A DNA stretch of 64,000 nucleotides from Sphaerothrix epifaneia (GCF_042788235.1 NZ_JBHZOL010000021.1:124001-188000); one strand, 5' to 3'; numbered from the stretch's first letter, positions 16,824 to 26,150 are shown. Translations and numbers: made by a program. The notes: generated from the sequence alone by a model not told the origin.

Positions 16824-18986
16824 GAGTTTATCTAGATTGGGTTTAACCTTAATGCTAATGGCGATCGCCGTAATGTTGTCATGGCCATTTTGCTCATTAG
16901 CTAAGTTAATCAACTGTTCAAGGCCAGCTTCTAAATCAGTACGGTTACTCAACAACGGCTCAATATGAGATGAAACGTGCGTATCAAGCAGATCGTTATC
17001 GCTCAAGCCATCGGAACACAGCAGCAGTACCGTATCTTCACTAAACTCTAAAAAGCTAATACTGGGTCTGATATTGCTACTATCGCGCGGGCCAAGAGCT
17101 TGAGTAAGCTGGTAAGCATCAGGACGAGCATAGGCGATCGCAGGTTCTACACCGCGCTGAATTTCTCGCTGACCAACTTCGTGGTCGCAGGTTACCTGCT
17201 GTAAGCCTAAGCGGCGGCTATAGCAGTAAAGGCGGCTATCGCCAACATGAGCAATAACTGCATGGGTTTCCTGGAGCAAAAGCATCACCAGGGTTGTTCC
17301 CATTCGACTGTTTCCAGAACGCTCATCAGCCTGATTAGTGTTGTAAATGACATCATTCGCTTGAGCAATTGCCTGCTTAATTTCTTCCTCACTGGGTAAG
17401 GAAGACTGCCAGTGCTCCGAAAAATAAGCCTGCAAGCTTTCAACCGCTAGGGCACTGGCTACCTCACCACTTTCATGGCCGCCCATGCCGTCGCACAAAA
17501 TGTAAAGTCCTTTGGCTTGTAATCGCCGATCTTTTGGAGTTTCTAGTCGGCAAATTTCTGACTGAATGCAAAACGTGTCTTCATTATGTTCCCGCTGTTG
17601 GCCGACATGGGTTTGTCCAGCCTCACTCAGTTCAACCAACATCATTGGCAAAACCATTGTGGGCGAGTCATTTGTTAAGTTGTCTTCGTCAATTCTTTCT
17701 AGCAAGTCTTCGGTGTCTGTATCTAGCAGAAGCTGTGAAGCTTCGGCAATTGCCGCCTCCATGTTAGCAAGTTCTTCTGCATTGGCTTGGGGTTGAGCCG
17801 CCGTTGGCAGCGCCTCTTCTTGCTGCGGCGCAGGGCTAAGTTGGGGAGTCCCCTCAGGTTGCAAGAGCCGATCGGCAATAGCAACTAAACGAGCCTGCAG
17901 AGTCTCTATAGTTTCCAGGTTGCCAGCGCCTAGATCACTGGCCAGGGTTATGAGATCGCTTAGAGCATTAGGAGCTTGTTGCAACATGATTTGCCACAGC
18001 AAGCCTAGATCTCTTAGCGTGTACTGCATATCGGCTGATTGAAAGTAAAGCCGCTGCAAACACAAAATTTGATCTTCGTCTACTCGCAGATTTTCTAGGT
18101 TAAGCAGGCTTGGCTGTCCTTGATAAGGTGCTAGAGCTTGCCAAAGCTCTGACATCTCATAGCACCAATGAATTTGTTGCAGTGCTTCAACCGCCTCTAG
18201 TTGCCAGTATTCAGACAGTTTGGCGAATTGACTACGCTGCTCTAGGATTAGAACCGTATAGCTGTCAGTTTGCCAAGCACAGTGCAGCTCTGGCACAGCC
18301 GGAAAAAAGTTACTTTGCAATAGCAAGTAAGGTTGAGCGGCATCCGGCAAAGTCTCCGTTAGCGAGTGACTTGGCTCTTTCGCTTCGTTATCAGCCTGTT
18401 CGGTTGCTCTCAGCAGTTGCTCAGCAAGTTCCGCCAGCGGAGAGGGCGCGGCGGGCTGACAGTCGATCACATCAGCTTCGAATTCGAGGTGGCTGAAAGG
18501 GGTCGGTGAAAGCGGCTGTTTAAGCTGGTAGCGCTGGTCTTGGTCTAAATAGGGTTTTGACAGTTCTTCTGGCAAGGGCAGGGCAAGGGCAGGTGGCGTT
18601 GGAGCCAAGGTTAAAGGACTTTCAGCCCTAATTTCAGGCAGGTCTGCTGTAGCGTTCACTTCGGCGGACACTGTAGCGGCAGCCCTCTCAGTAGAAGTAG
18701 AGGGAAACAACGCTGTTGGCTCCGCTGCTGCAGTAAAAAGAGCGTTTTCGGATTCCTCGGCTTCAACCCTGCCTAGAGTGCCAGCTTCTTTTGAAATCTC
18801 CATAGGAACTGCATCGACTGCCGCTTGCCCGCTAGAGGTTTCAATCAGTGCTTCGTCAGAACTTTCCCACGTTTGCTCACCCGAAAAGGTGACAACAGCT
18901 AGCAACAGCTTCAGAGGACTGCCGCAATTTTGGCAAAATTTGTTGCTGTTGGGATTCTCAAACTGGCAGTAGGAACAGGTGAGCAT
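16809..18986 (-). CDS. PP2C Ser/Thr phosphatase with zinc ribbon and kinase-like middle
   Basis: A 725-residue signalling protein. It starts with a zinc ribbon of two CxxC pairs (CSYCQFENPNSNKFCQNC), then about 160 residues of acidic low-complexity linker. The middle (roughly 215-380) resembles an eroded protein kinase: SLLNLENLRVDED sits where HRDLKPxN is expected and DLGLLW where DFG is expected. The C-terminal PP2C domain (444-718) is complete: Asp470 in NED, DGMGG at 499-503, GDSR at 582-585, DGL at 659 and Asp703 in GHDN. It should remove phosphate from Ser/Thr in a metal-dependent way. The phosphatase call is firm; the pseudokinase is inference. Confidence 0.9.
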   Translation of the reverse strand: MLTCSYCQFENPNSNKFCQNCGSPLKLLLAVVTFSGEQTWESSDEALIETSSGQAAVDAVPMEISKEAGTLGRVEAEESENALFTAAAEPTALFPSTSTERAAATVSAEVNATADLPEIRAESPLTLAPTPPALALPLPEELSKPYLDQDQRYQLKQPLSPTPFSHLEFEADVIDCQPAAPSPLAELAEQLLRATEQADNEAKEPSHSLTETLPDAAQPYLLLQSNFFPAVPELHCAWQTDSYTVLILEQRSQFAKLSEYWQLEAVEALQQIHWCYEMSELWQALAPYQGQPSLLNLENLRVDEDQILCLQRLYFQSADMQYTLRDLGLLWQIMLQQAPNALSDLITLASDLGAGNLETIETLQARLVAIADRLLQPEGTPQLSPAPQQEEALPTAAQPQANAEELANMEAAIAEASQLLLDTDTEDLLERIDEDNLTNDSPTMVLPMMLVELSEAGQTHVGQQREHNEDTFCIQSEICRLETPKDRRLQAKGLYILCDGMGGHESGEVASALAVESLQAYFSEHWQSSLPSEEEIKQAIAQANDVIYNTNQADERSGNSRMGTTLVMLLLQETHAVIAHVGDSRLYCYSRRLGLQQVTCDHEVGQREIQRGVEPAIAYARPDAYQLTQALGPRDSSNIRPSISFLEFSEDTVLLLCSDGLSDNDLLDTHVSSHIEPLLSNRTDLEAGLEQLINLANEQNGHDNITAIAISIKVKPNLDKLKKAS

Positions 18987-19325
18987 AGTCAGGAGGTTCT
19001 GTAAACCTCAATATTCACTTCAACGTGGCTCAGAACAACCGATGAGGCCATTGGAGAGCGGACAGGATGCTTTTTGGTAGCTTTTGGCAGTTTGTCTTTA
19101 AATAACGGGACGAGGTAGCTACTTACTCCTATGCGCAATCGTCGCCAAAGAATCTAAGGCGACGAGGAAAGCTCTTATTATAAAGGGCTTTCACACTATG
19201 CTCTAACTGTAAAGCCGTAAGCACATCTTTCTATTAACCCTAACCTATGTCCGGTGAATAGCTCAGGACATTTTGAGAGATTTTTAACAAGCCTTAGAGG
19301 TAAACAAACGTTTTTGCAGAAAAGT
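18987..19325. other. Intergenic region with two adjacent hairpins
   Basis: No gene seen. Two small stems follow each other: CGTCGCC (19140-19146) with GGCGACG (19158-19164), and GAAAGC (19167-19172) with GCTTTC (19187-19192). They lie between the minus-strand pseudouridine synthase and the minus-strand PP2C gene, so they could be a terminator pair or part of the phosphatase leader. Confidence 0.4.
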
Positions 19326-19910
19326 CTATAGATCAAGAATTTGCTTGAGCTGAGTCAGTTCGCTATGAGTGAGGTCGCGCCACTCACCAGGAGCAAGTTG
19401 TGTTAAACGCAGGTGAGCGATCGCTACGCGTACTAGCCTCAGGGTCGGATACCCCACCGATGCAGTCATTCTTCTAATCTGGCGATTACGGCCTTCTCTT
19501 AGGGTGATTTCTAGCCAAGCTGTAGGAACCGTTTTGCGAAAACGGATGGGTGGATCACGGGGTGGCAAGCTAGGCGGCAACACCAGCGGTTTAACTTGGG
19601 CTGGCTGCGTCTGACGCTGCTGAATGACAACTCCTTGCTGGAGCTGCTCAAGGGCAGCAGCATCTGGAATTCGTTCGACTTGCACCCAATAAGTACGCGG
19701 ATGGGCATAACGAGGATTTGTTAGCCGATGTTGCAACTGACCATCATTTGTCAACAACAGCAGCCCTTCGCTGTCTCGATCGAGGCGTCCGGCTGGATAA
19801 ATATCAGGAATATTAATGTAATCCTTCAACGTTTGGCGCTGGGCTTGACGATCGCTAAATTGAGTCAAGACCCCATAAGGTTTGTTAAATAGCAAATACC
19901 GATAAGCCAT
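19326..19910 (-). CDS. rRNA pseudouridine synthase (RsuA/RluE type)
   Basis: Isomerises a uridine in ribosomal RNA. The catalytic Asp lies in GRLDRDSEGLLLLTNDG, followed by the typical YWVQVE, and in the C-terminal half TLREGRNRQIRRMTASVGYPTLRLVR. At 194 residues it lacks the N-terminal S4 domain, like RluE (23S U2457). ATG 19910 (MAYRYLLF) is preferred over the TTG two codons before. The exact target uridine is not certain. Confidence 0.9.
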   Translation of the reverse strand: MAYRYLLFNKPYGVLTQFSDRQAQRQTLKDYINIPDIYPAGRLDRDSEGLLLLTNDGQLQHRLTNPRYAHPRTYWVQVERIPDAAALEQLQQGVVIQQRQTQPAQVKPLVLPPSLPPRDPPIRFRKTVPTAWLEITLREGRNRQIRRMTASVGYPTLRLVRVAIAHLRLTQLAPGEWRDLTHSELTQLKQILDL

Positions 19911-20064
19911 TGCCAAGCCCGCTGACTGGAAATTTTAGCAGTCTATTCCTTAACACTTCGTAATCTATTCACTCAAGTATTGCAAAAATGTTTAGAAACG
20001 GTTCACTCAAGAAACTGCCTTTTATCCTGAAATATAACTACAAAGAATTGTCGCAGGAATTCTT

Positions 20065-20379
20065 ATGGACAACGCATCAAAGTACCGATTCGTTTGCACG
20101 CTGACCTTTGGAGATATTTATGGGCAAATTATTGTCTGGCTAATTGTGCTGTTTGTAAGTTTGGCGGCGGCTTTAGCGCTGATGGGAGCTAGTCGCCCCA
20201 TTTATGCGTTAGCCACAGTAGGTTTGATTCTTGTACTTTCTCTACCCTTTTTGCTGTTTGCCTTTGTAACAACGTTGCTCAATCATATTGAGTTTTCGGC
20301 TGTTGATCCCCAAGCAGAGAAAGCAGCGAGATTAGGTAACTCGGTGCCCGACCAAAGACCCGCCCAAGCAGCAAGCTAG
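20065..20379 (+). CDS. Small two-helix membrane protein
   Basis: A 104-residue protein with two hydrophobic segments, IIVWLIVLFVSLAAALALMGA and a longer one ending LPFLLFAFVTTLL, followed by a hydrophilic C-terminus. No family is recognised. GCAGGAATT lies just upstream of the ATG and provides a weak ribosome site. It is convergent with the 35-residue ORF at 20491, with a shared hairpin between them. Confidence 0.6.
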   Translation: MDNASKYRFVCTLTFGDIYGQIIVWLIVLFVSLAAALALMGASRPIYALATVGLILVLSLPFLLFAFVTTLLNHIEFSAVDPQAEKAARLGNSVPDQRPAQAAS

Positions 20380-20396
20380 ACGAATAATAAAACCAG

Positions 20397-20439
20397 ATTT
20401 TCTGCACCTGCGGGCGACTTAGCAACAGGTGCAGAAAAT
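20397..20439. terminator. Hairpin between convergent genes
   Basis: A 14-bp perfect stem: ATTTTCTGCACCTG (20397-20410) with its complement at 20426-20439, and a 15-nt loop. No strong U-run follows on either strand, but its place between two convergent small genes suits a bidirectional terminator. Confidence 0.6.
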
Positions 20440-20490
20440 TCAGGCTTAGCTTTTAGCTAAGCTAACTAGAGCCGATAGCTAACGCCGCAA

Positions 20491-20598
20491 CTAGCTAAAG
20501 CCTGCAGCTACTAAAAGAACACCCCCAATGACGGCCAAAATTAGCAACACCTGGCCAGCATTCCAGCTACCTTTCCAAGAATAGTTTTTATCTGGCAT
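20491..20598 (-). CDS. 35-residue single-helix membrane protein
   Basis: A very short ORF read on the minus strand: MPDKNYSWKGSWNAGQ followed by one hydrophobic helix (VLLILAVIGGVLLVAAG) and a TAG stop. GAGGAC lies about 7 bp before the ATG, a good ribosome site. The pattern of a short polar N-terminus plus one membrane helix is like small subunits of thylakoid complexes, but it does not match the PsbX/M/Y/J, PetL/M/N or PsaI/M sequences I can recall. Its upstream neighbour on the same strand is the PIN-TRAM gene. Confidence 0.6.
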   Translation of the reverse strand: MPDKNYSWKGSWNAGQVLLILAVIGGVLLVAAGFS

Positions 20599-20689
20599 CG
20601 TTAAGTCCTCGTATTGCTTCAGGATATCTTTCGATCACCTTACGTCTAAGTGGGCTTTTCGTCATGATGAGATCGATAGAGGTTCCTGT

Positions 20690-21772
20690 TCAAGAAGACA
20701 TGACGGAAGTTTTGGGTCGGGCAAAAATCATTCTGCCGGCAGAGGTTTGCAACGCTCCAGTTACAACTACAGCCAGTTCATCCCCAATATAATCTTTGCC
20801 CTCTTCGACCACTACCATTGTGCCGTCATTCAGGTAGCCGACGCCTTGAGTGGGTTCTTTGCCCTCTTTCAAAATCTTGATTTCAATGTCATCGCCGGGT
20901 AGATAGCTGGGACGGATAGCTTGAGCTAGGTCATTAATGTTGAGAACGGGTACTTGCTGTAGACTGGCTACCTTGTTCAGATTGTAATCATTCGTCAGCA
21001 GCGTGGCGTTGAGTTCTTGCGCCAGCCGAACGAGTTTAGCGTCTACCGTAGCCACATCGTCGTAGTCAGCTTGATTAATCAAAACCCGGTTGGGATGGGT
21101 ATCGCGAATTTGATTGAGAATATCGAGTCCCCGTCGTCCTCGTACCCGTTTTTGTTCGTTAGAGGCATCAGCCACCTGCTGTAGCTCTTGCAAGACGAAT
21201 TGGGGGATCAGAAGCTGCCCTTCTAAAAAGCCCGTTTCCAGAATGTTTTCAATCCGCCCATCGATAATGCAGCTAGTATCTAGAATTTTGGTGGAAGAGG
21301 GTTTTAACGTACCTTCGGCTACCAAAACGGATTCAAAGCTGCTGGGGTTGATCAAGCGCAGCAGGGTTCGACCGTGGGTGTCGGCTAAGTTCATGCCAGA
21401 AACCGCAAATACAATACTGCCTAGAACAGCGGTTAAAGGCTTGATAAAGCCAAACTCACTGGGAATGGGCAGCAGAAATAAAGGAGCCAGCATGAGGTTG
21501 GCAATGAGCAACCCAATAACTAGACCGACAGCGCGACTTAGCAATATATCGGGGGGCATTTCGCGCACTTGTCGCTCTAGGCGTCGATAACTGGTCTGAA
21601 AAACCAGGCCAATTCCGCAGCCAATCAACGCGCCAAAACCTGCGGTTACAGAGCCTAACCCTTCTAAACTGGTGACTTGTTGCAGCACGCTTTCGGGCAG
21701 TAAATCAATGCCATAAAAGCCAATGCCCGCCCCTGCTAGGATGAATGAAAAGATAATAATGGCGTCAAGCAT
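20690..21772 (-). CDS. PIN/TRAM domain membrane protein
   Basis: A 360-residue protein with about four N-terminal membrane segments (1-130), a PIN nuclease-like domain starting at Asp165 (ILDTSCIIDGRIENI), and a C-terminal TRAM domain (KILKEGKEPTQGVGYL to the end). PIN domains cut RNA with a cluster of acidic residues, and TRAM binds RNA, so a membrane-tethered RNase is expected. The family is common in cyanobacteria and Firmicutes (YacL-like). Divergent from hemW. Confidence 0.9.
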   Translation of the reverse strand: MLDAIIIFSFILAGAGIGFYGIDLLPESVLQQVTSLEGLGSVTAGFGALIGCGIGLVFQTSYRRLERQVREMPPDILLSRAVGLVIGLLIANLMLAPLFLLPIPSEFGFIKPLTAVLGSIVFAVSGMNLADTHGRTLLRLINPSSFESVLVAEGTLKPSSTKILDTSCIIDGRIENILETGFLEGQLLIPQFVLQELQQVADASNEQKRVRGRRGLDILNQIRDTHPNRVLINQADYDDVATVDAKLVRLAQELNATLLTNDYNLNKVASLQQVPVLNINDLAQAIRPSYLPGDDIEIKILKEGKEPTQGVGYLNDGTMVVVEEGKDYIGDELAVVVTGALQTSAGRMIFARPKTSVMSS

Positions 21773-22100
21773 AGGGGGTATATATGGAGCTAAGTTTAAA
21801 TATATAGGTCAGACGGATGCCCCAATATTGAGAATCTAGTTCTCTACTAGTTAGCCTCTATCTAGTCTCTAGATTGAGGTTGAGTGGGTCGGTGTCCACT
21901 AAAGGGCGTCAACCAAAGTATACAGCCGACCTTAAAATCTCTCAGTTTCAGGTTTGTCAGTTGGCCTAGAGAATTTTGGAAGAATTATCTAGCCTCATTA
22001 TAGTCGCGCCCCTTCCGATCGCCGCATTTGTACCTAGCCCCCCCGATTCTCACCAGCGATCGCTACAGCTAATAAATTATTTTCTAGCCATTCAACTGCT
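21773..22100. other. Intergenic region between PIN-TRAM gene and hemW
   Basis: A divergent promoter region of 328 bp with no gene. Several CTAG-containing words cluster at 21836-21875, and a GCGATCGC site lies near 22058. No clear -35/-10 pair could be chosen by eye. Confidence 0.3.
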
Positions 22101-23336
22101 ATGGTTTCTGCGAGTTCCACTGGGTCAGCCGCGATCGCTCCCCCTGGTCTAGAACGGCCCACCGCTGCCTATATCCATATCCCTTTTTGTCGTCGGCGCT
22201 GTTACTACTGTGATTTTCCAATTTCAGTTTTGGGCGATCGCTTGCGAGGCGAAACCTCAGGCACGATGCAGCAGTATCTTGAAGCGCTACACCAAGAAAT
22301 TGCAGCCACGCCTGCTAAAGGAGCGCCTCTAGAAACTGTCTTTTTCGGCGGCGGCACCCCTTCGCTTTTAGCTGTTGGCCAATTACAAACGTTACTAGCT
22401 CACTTAGCGCAACGGTTCGGTTTGACGGCAACGGCTGAAATCTCGATGGAGATGGATCCAGGCACGTTTGACCTGTCACATCTTCAGGGCTATCAAGCCG
22501 CGGGCGTCAATCGCGTTAGTTTGGGCGTGCAGGCTTTTCAACCCGAAATTTTGCAGGCGTGTGGACGGACGCATACCGTAGCCGATATTGAGCAAGCCGT
22601 AGGATGGTTGCATCAGGCTGATATTGACAACTACAGCTTAGACCTGATTTCAGGACTGCCTTACCAAACGCTTGATCGCTGGCAGAGGGCGTTGGCTCAG
22701 GCGATCGCGCTGCAACCACAGCATATTTCTATTTATGACCTTACGATTGAACCGGGAACGGCTTTTGCCAAATGGTACCAGCCAGGGGAAACTCCCCTGC
22801 CGCCTGAGGATCATACGGCAGCTATGTATCGTCTGGCTCAACAAACGCTAACCCAAGCAGGCTTTGAACACTACGAAATTTCTAACTACGCTAAACCTGG
22901 TTACCGTTGCCGTCACAACCAGGTCTATTGGCAAAATCGCCCCTACTATGGCTTTGGTATGGGGGCTACCAGCTATTTGCAAGCTCAGCGCTTTGCTCGG
23001 CCACGCAAGCTGCGCGAGTACTATCAGTGGGTAATGGACTATCAGCAAAACCAGGGTAAAATTGATTGCCTGCCAACCTCAGCATCTGAACGACTGCTAG
23101 ATCAGTTAATGGTTGGTCTGCGTTTGGCCGACGGTATTGATCTAACGGGGTTGGGGCAGCAATTCGGCTCAGAAACCGTTTACCGCCTACAAAAACGGTT
23201 ACAGCCTTATATTAAGCAGGGGTGGGTCGAAGCCAGCAGTTCGACCGCGCTACCATCCCATATTCGACTTAGTGATCCAGAGGGGTTTTTGTTTTCAAAT
23301 GTGGTGCTGACAGCGCTGTTTGCAGAGTTTGACTAG
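22101..23336 (+). CDS. hemW: Radical SAM heme chaperone HemW (coproporphyrinogen oxidase-like)
   Basis: A radical SAM protein of 411 residues. The cluster motif is CxxxCxxC at Cys30, 34 and 37 (PFCRRRCYYCDF), followed by FFGGGTPSLL (SAM contact), EMDPGTF, NRVSLGVQAF and the HYEISNYAKPG segment. HemW proteins deliver heme and lack coproporphyrinogen oxidase activity; older annotation calls them HemN. The stop overlaps the convergent dctM stop by four bases. Confidence 0.9.
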   Translation: MVSASSTGSAAIAPPGLERPTAAYIHIPFCRRRCYYCDFPISVLGDRLRGETSGTMQQYLEALHQEIAATPAKGAPLETVFFGGGTPSLLAVGQLQTLLAHLAQRFGLTATAEISMEMDPGTFDLSHLQGYQAAGVNRVSLGVQAFQPEILQACGRTHTVADIEQAVGWLHQADIDNYSLDLISGLPYQTLDRWQRALAQAIALQPQHISIYDLTIEPGTAFAKWYQPGETPLPPEDHTAAMYRLAQQTLTQAGFEHYEISNYAKPGYRCRHNQVYWQNRPYYGFGMGATSYLQAQRFARPRKLREYYQWVMDYQQNQGKIDCLPTSASERLLDQLMVGLRLADGIDLTGLGQQFGSETVYRLQKRLQPYIKQGWVEASSSTALPSHIRLSDPEGFLFSNVVLTALFAEFD

Positions 23337-24652
23337 TTCAAAACCCAGGTGACAAGCTGCGGAAAGCAAATGATTAGCAGCAGAGCAAAGAGCTGAATGG
23401 CAATAAAGGGAACGACACCTTTGTAAATATCTGTGGTTTTAATTTCTGGGGGGGAAACTCCCCGTAGGTAAAAAAGCGAAAAGCCAAACGGAGGGGTTAG
23501 GAAAGACGTTTGTAGATTTACCCCTAGCATCACCCCAAACCAGACCAGGTCGTAACCATAGCTGAGGGCAACAGGTGCCATCAGCGGCACAATGATAAAG
23601 ACGATTTCGAAATAGTCTAAAAAGAAGCCTAAAACAAAAACCAGCGTATTGACGAAGATTAAAAAGCTAATCACGCCTCCTGGCAGATTTAACAAAATAT
23701 CTTCAACTAAGCGATCGCCCCCTAGACCCCGAAAAACCAGACTAAAGATAGTAGCCCCTAGCAGCAGCACCATAACCATCGTCGTTAGCTCGACGGTGGC
23801 TTCCAACGCCGCAATCAGCGTCCGTAGCGTTAGCCGTCGATTTAAGGCAGCTAAAACTAAGGCTCCGGCAACCCCCATCGCACCCGCTTCAGTTGGGGTA
23901 GCAACGCCTGCAAAAATGCTGCCCAGCACAATCAAAATTAAAAATAGCGGTGGCAGCATTACTAAAAAGACGCGCTTAGCCAGAACGCCCTTAGAAATAG
24001 CCAGCATCTCAGCCGGAAGGGCCGGGGCTGCTTTGGGCTTAAACGTGGCGATCGCCGCTGTGTAAAGTAAATACAAACCCGCTAACGTCAGCCCCGGCAC
24101 CAAAGAACCTAAAAAGAGATCGCCAACCGAAACTCCGAGCTGATCGCCCAGCACAATTAGCACTACACTCGGCGGGATGACCTGCCCCAAAGTTCCCGAA
24201 GAGGCAATCACCCCAGTAGCTAGCGAAGGACTGTAACCATAACGCAGCATAATCGGCAAAGAAATCATGCCCATTGCCACAACGGTTGCACCCACGACAC
24301 CCGTGGCAGCCGCCAAAAGGGTACCAACCAAAATCACCCCAATCGCCAGCCCACCGCGCAGCCGCCCAAACAACTGACCAAACGTTTCCAGCAGATCTTC
24401 TGCCAACCCAGATCGCTGTAGCAATGTTCCCATCAAAATAAAGTAGGGAATTGCCAGCAAAACGTAATTCCCCATAATGCCAAAAATGCGTTGGGGTAAG
24501 GCCGTAAACAAAATCCAGTCAAACTGCCCCAAGGCAGCGCTGATAATAGCAAAGAGCAACCCTGTGCCACCTAAAGCAAATGCAACTGGATAGCCGGTAA
24601 AAATCAGCACCAGTGCCCCTAAAAACATCAGTAGGCCCAAAATCTCACTCAC
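23333..24652 (-). CDS. dctM: TRAP transporter large permease (DctM-type)
   Basis: The large membrane subunit of a tripartite ATP-independent periplasmic transporter, which takes up organic anions driven by sodium. It is 439 residues with about 12 hydrophobic segments. Family marks are AIPYFILMGTLLQRSGLAEDLL, SGTLGQVIPPSVVLIVLG and GVATPTEAGAMGVAGAL. Its start overlaps the end of the dctQ gene by four bases (ATGA). The substrate-binding DctP subunit is not in this window. Substrate unknown. Confidence 0.92.
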   Translation of the reverse strand: MSEILGLLMFLGALVLIFTGYPVAFALGGTGLLFAIISAALGQFDWILFTALPQRIFGIMGNYVLLAIPYFILMGTLLQRSGLAEDLLETFGQLFGRLRGGLAIGVILVGTLLAAATGVVGATVVAMGMISLPIMLRYGYSPSLATGVIASSGTLGQVIPPSVVLIVLGDQLGVSVGDLFLGSLVPGLTLAGLYLLYTAAIATFKPKAAPALPAEMLAISKGVLAKRVFLVMLPPLFLILIVLGSIFAGVATPTEAGAMGVAGALVLAALNRRLTLRTLIAALEATVELTTMVMVLLLGATIFSLVFRGLGGDRLVEDILLNLPGGVISFLIFVNTLVFVLGFFLDYFEIVFIIVPLMAPVALSYGYDLVWFGVMLGVNLQTSFLTPPFGFSLFYLRGVSPPEIKTTDIYKGVVPFIAIQLFALLLIICFPQLVTWVLN

Positions 24653-25194
24653 AAATTAGCCTCCTGATGAGATGGCGCTTGCCCTCTAATGATGGCAGCT
24701 TGTTTGATGACTTCCGAAATCCCTTGTAGCGTCAGTAATACAAAAGCAACAATGATGGCAGTTTTGATCGGGTAACGAGGCAAACCGCTCGGATCTGACG
24801 ATTGCTCTAAAATTTGCCAGGAGTTCACAATGGCAGGAAAGGAATAGCGCAGCACCAGTAAACTCATGGGAATGAGCAATAGTAAGCCCCCCAATAAATC
24901 TACCCAAGCCTTGCCTCGGCGCGAAAGACGGCCATAAAAAATATCAACCCGCACATGCGCACCTCGTTTAAGTACATAGGCCGCTCCCAGCAAAAAAACC
25001 AGGCTAAACAGATACCATTGCACTTCAATATAAAGGTTAGAACTAAGGTTGACGCCGATATAGCGTCCCAGGTAGCGAGTAATGGCGTTGTAAGCACCTA
25101 TCACCACCATCACAAGGGTTAGCAGCAAAGTCAGCCGACCGATCCAATCGCTGAGACGATCGATCCAAGCTGCAATTCTTAAGAGAAATTGCAT
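24649..25194 (-). CDS. dctQ: TRAP transporter small permease (DctQ-type)
   Basis: The 181-residue, four-helix small permease subunit paired with the DctM protein. The signature is a Trp/Glu-containing helix region (NLYIEVQWYLFSLVFLLGAAYVLKRGAHVRVDI is the characteristic block, around residues 50-85). It is first in a two-gene operon, coupled to dctM by ATGA overlap. A short AGGGAGG-like sequence just before the ATG fits a strong ribosome site. Confidence 0.9.
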   Translation of the reverse strand: MQFLLRIAAWIDRLSDWIGRLTLLLTLVMVVIGAYNAITRYLGRYIGVNLSSNLYIEVQWYLFSLVFLLGAAYVLKRGAHVRVDIFYGRLSRRGKAWVDLLGGLLLLIPMSLLVLRYSFPAIVNSWQILEQSSDPSGLPRYPIKTAIIVAFVLLTLQGISEVIKQAAIIRGQAPSHQEANL

Positions 25195-25409
25195 TTACCC
25201 TCCCTGGCAATGCTTACGCTTGAGTACTCAGGTTACCTTGCTTAAGGTGCCATTTTAAGCGCTCAAGTGGGGTTCACGCTGTACAACTAGCGTCTATCAG
25301 GTGGCGGATTAACTCCCAAAATTTTGTATGTCTTGGCTCAACCTTTGGCCGAAATCAACGTCTGCTCAATTGTAGGTATCGTTTGAGACAGTCCCATGGA
25401 GTAAAAAGT

Positions 25410-26096
25410 ATGAATCATTTTGCGGTTCTGATTCGCTTGCTGCGCGATCGCCCTGCTGTGCTAGAGGAAATTCGCCAAGATATTAAGCTAGAGCGCAAAA
25501 TTATTTCTTTACTCATTTCCAGTACGGTTTTTCTAGCCGTCTATGGTGCGATTATCGGTGCTTCTAGTAGCTGGTTGCAGATGCTGTCTTCAGCCATCAA
25601 GCTGCCTGCTCTCTATTTGATTACGCTGATTATTTGCCTGCCTACGCTTTACTTCTTTGATATTCTTTTTGGCTCTGCCCTCAACTTTCGCCAGTACATG
25701 GCAATGGTGTTAACAGCCGTTTCCGTAATTAGCGTTCTGCTATTTAGCTTTGCCCCCGTCTCGCTTTTTTTCCTGATTTCGATTCAAGACTATACCTTCT
25801 TCCTGCTGCTAAACGTAGCCATTATGGGTTTAACAGGGGTCATTGGCATTAAGCTGTTCTACGATGGCATGCGAAACTTAGCCAGTCCCCAAGCAGCCGA
25901 AGATCAGCTACGCAACCGTTTACTTAAAGGCTGGTTGGTTCTCTATGCCCTGGTAGGGAGTCAGCTTGGATGGACGCTACGCCCCTTTTTTGGCGCACCT
26001 GACGAACCTTTCCAGCTCTTTCGCCCCGAAATTGACGGCAACTTCTATGGCCAAATCTTACGACTGGTCTTCCAACTCTTTGGCATTGATCTTTAA
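25410..26096 (+). CDS. Multi-pass membrane protein (annotated in relatives as WH2 or Yip1-like)
   Basis: A 228-residue protein with five or six hydrophobic segments in the middle. The N-terminus (MNHFAVLIRLLRDRPAVLEEI) is amphipathic. I recall cyanobacterial relatives labelled actin-binding WH2 domain protein, which is probably a misleading automatic label; the layout is closer to Yip1-type membrane proteins. ATG 25410 is preferred over an upstream in-frame TTG at 25383. The next gene, 54 bp downstream, is another membrane protein. Confidence 0.65.
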   Translation: MNHFAVLIRLLRDRPAVLEEIRQDIKLERKIISLLISSTVFLAVYGAIIGASSSWLQMLSSAIKLPALYLITLIICLPTLYFFDILFGSALNFRQYMAMVLTAVSVISVLLFSFAPVSLFFLISIQDYTFFLLLNVAIMGLTGVIGIKLFYDGMRNLASPQAAEDQLRNRLLKGWLVLYALVGSQLGWTLRPFFGAPDEPFQLFRPEIDGNFYGQILRLVFQLFGIDL

Positions 26097-26150
26097 TTTA
26101 TTCTTTCGACTCGGCTATCACCAAACAAATTTGTATGACTGACTTCGCGT

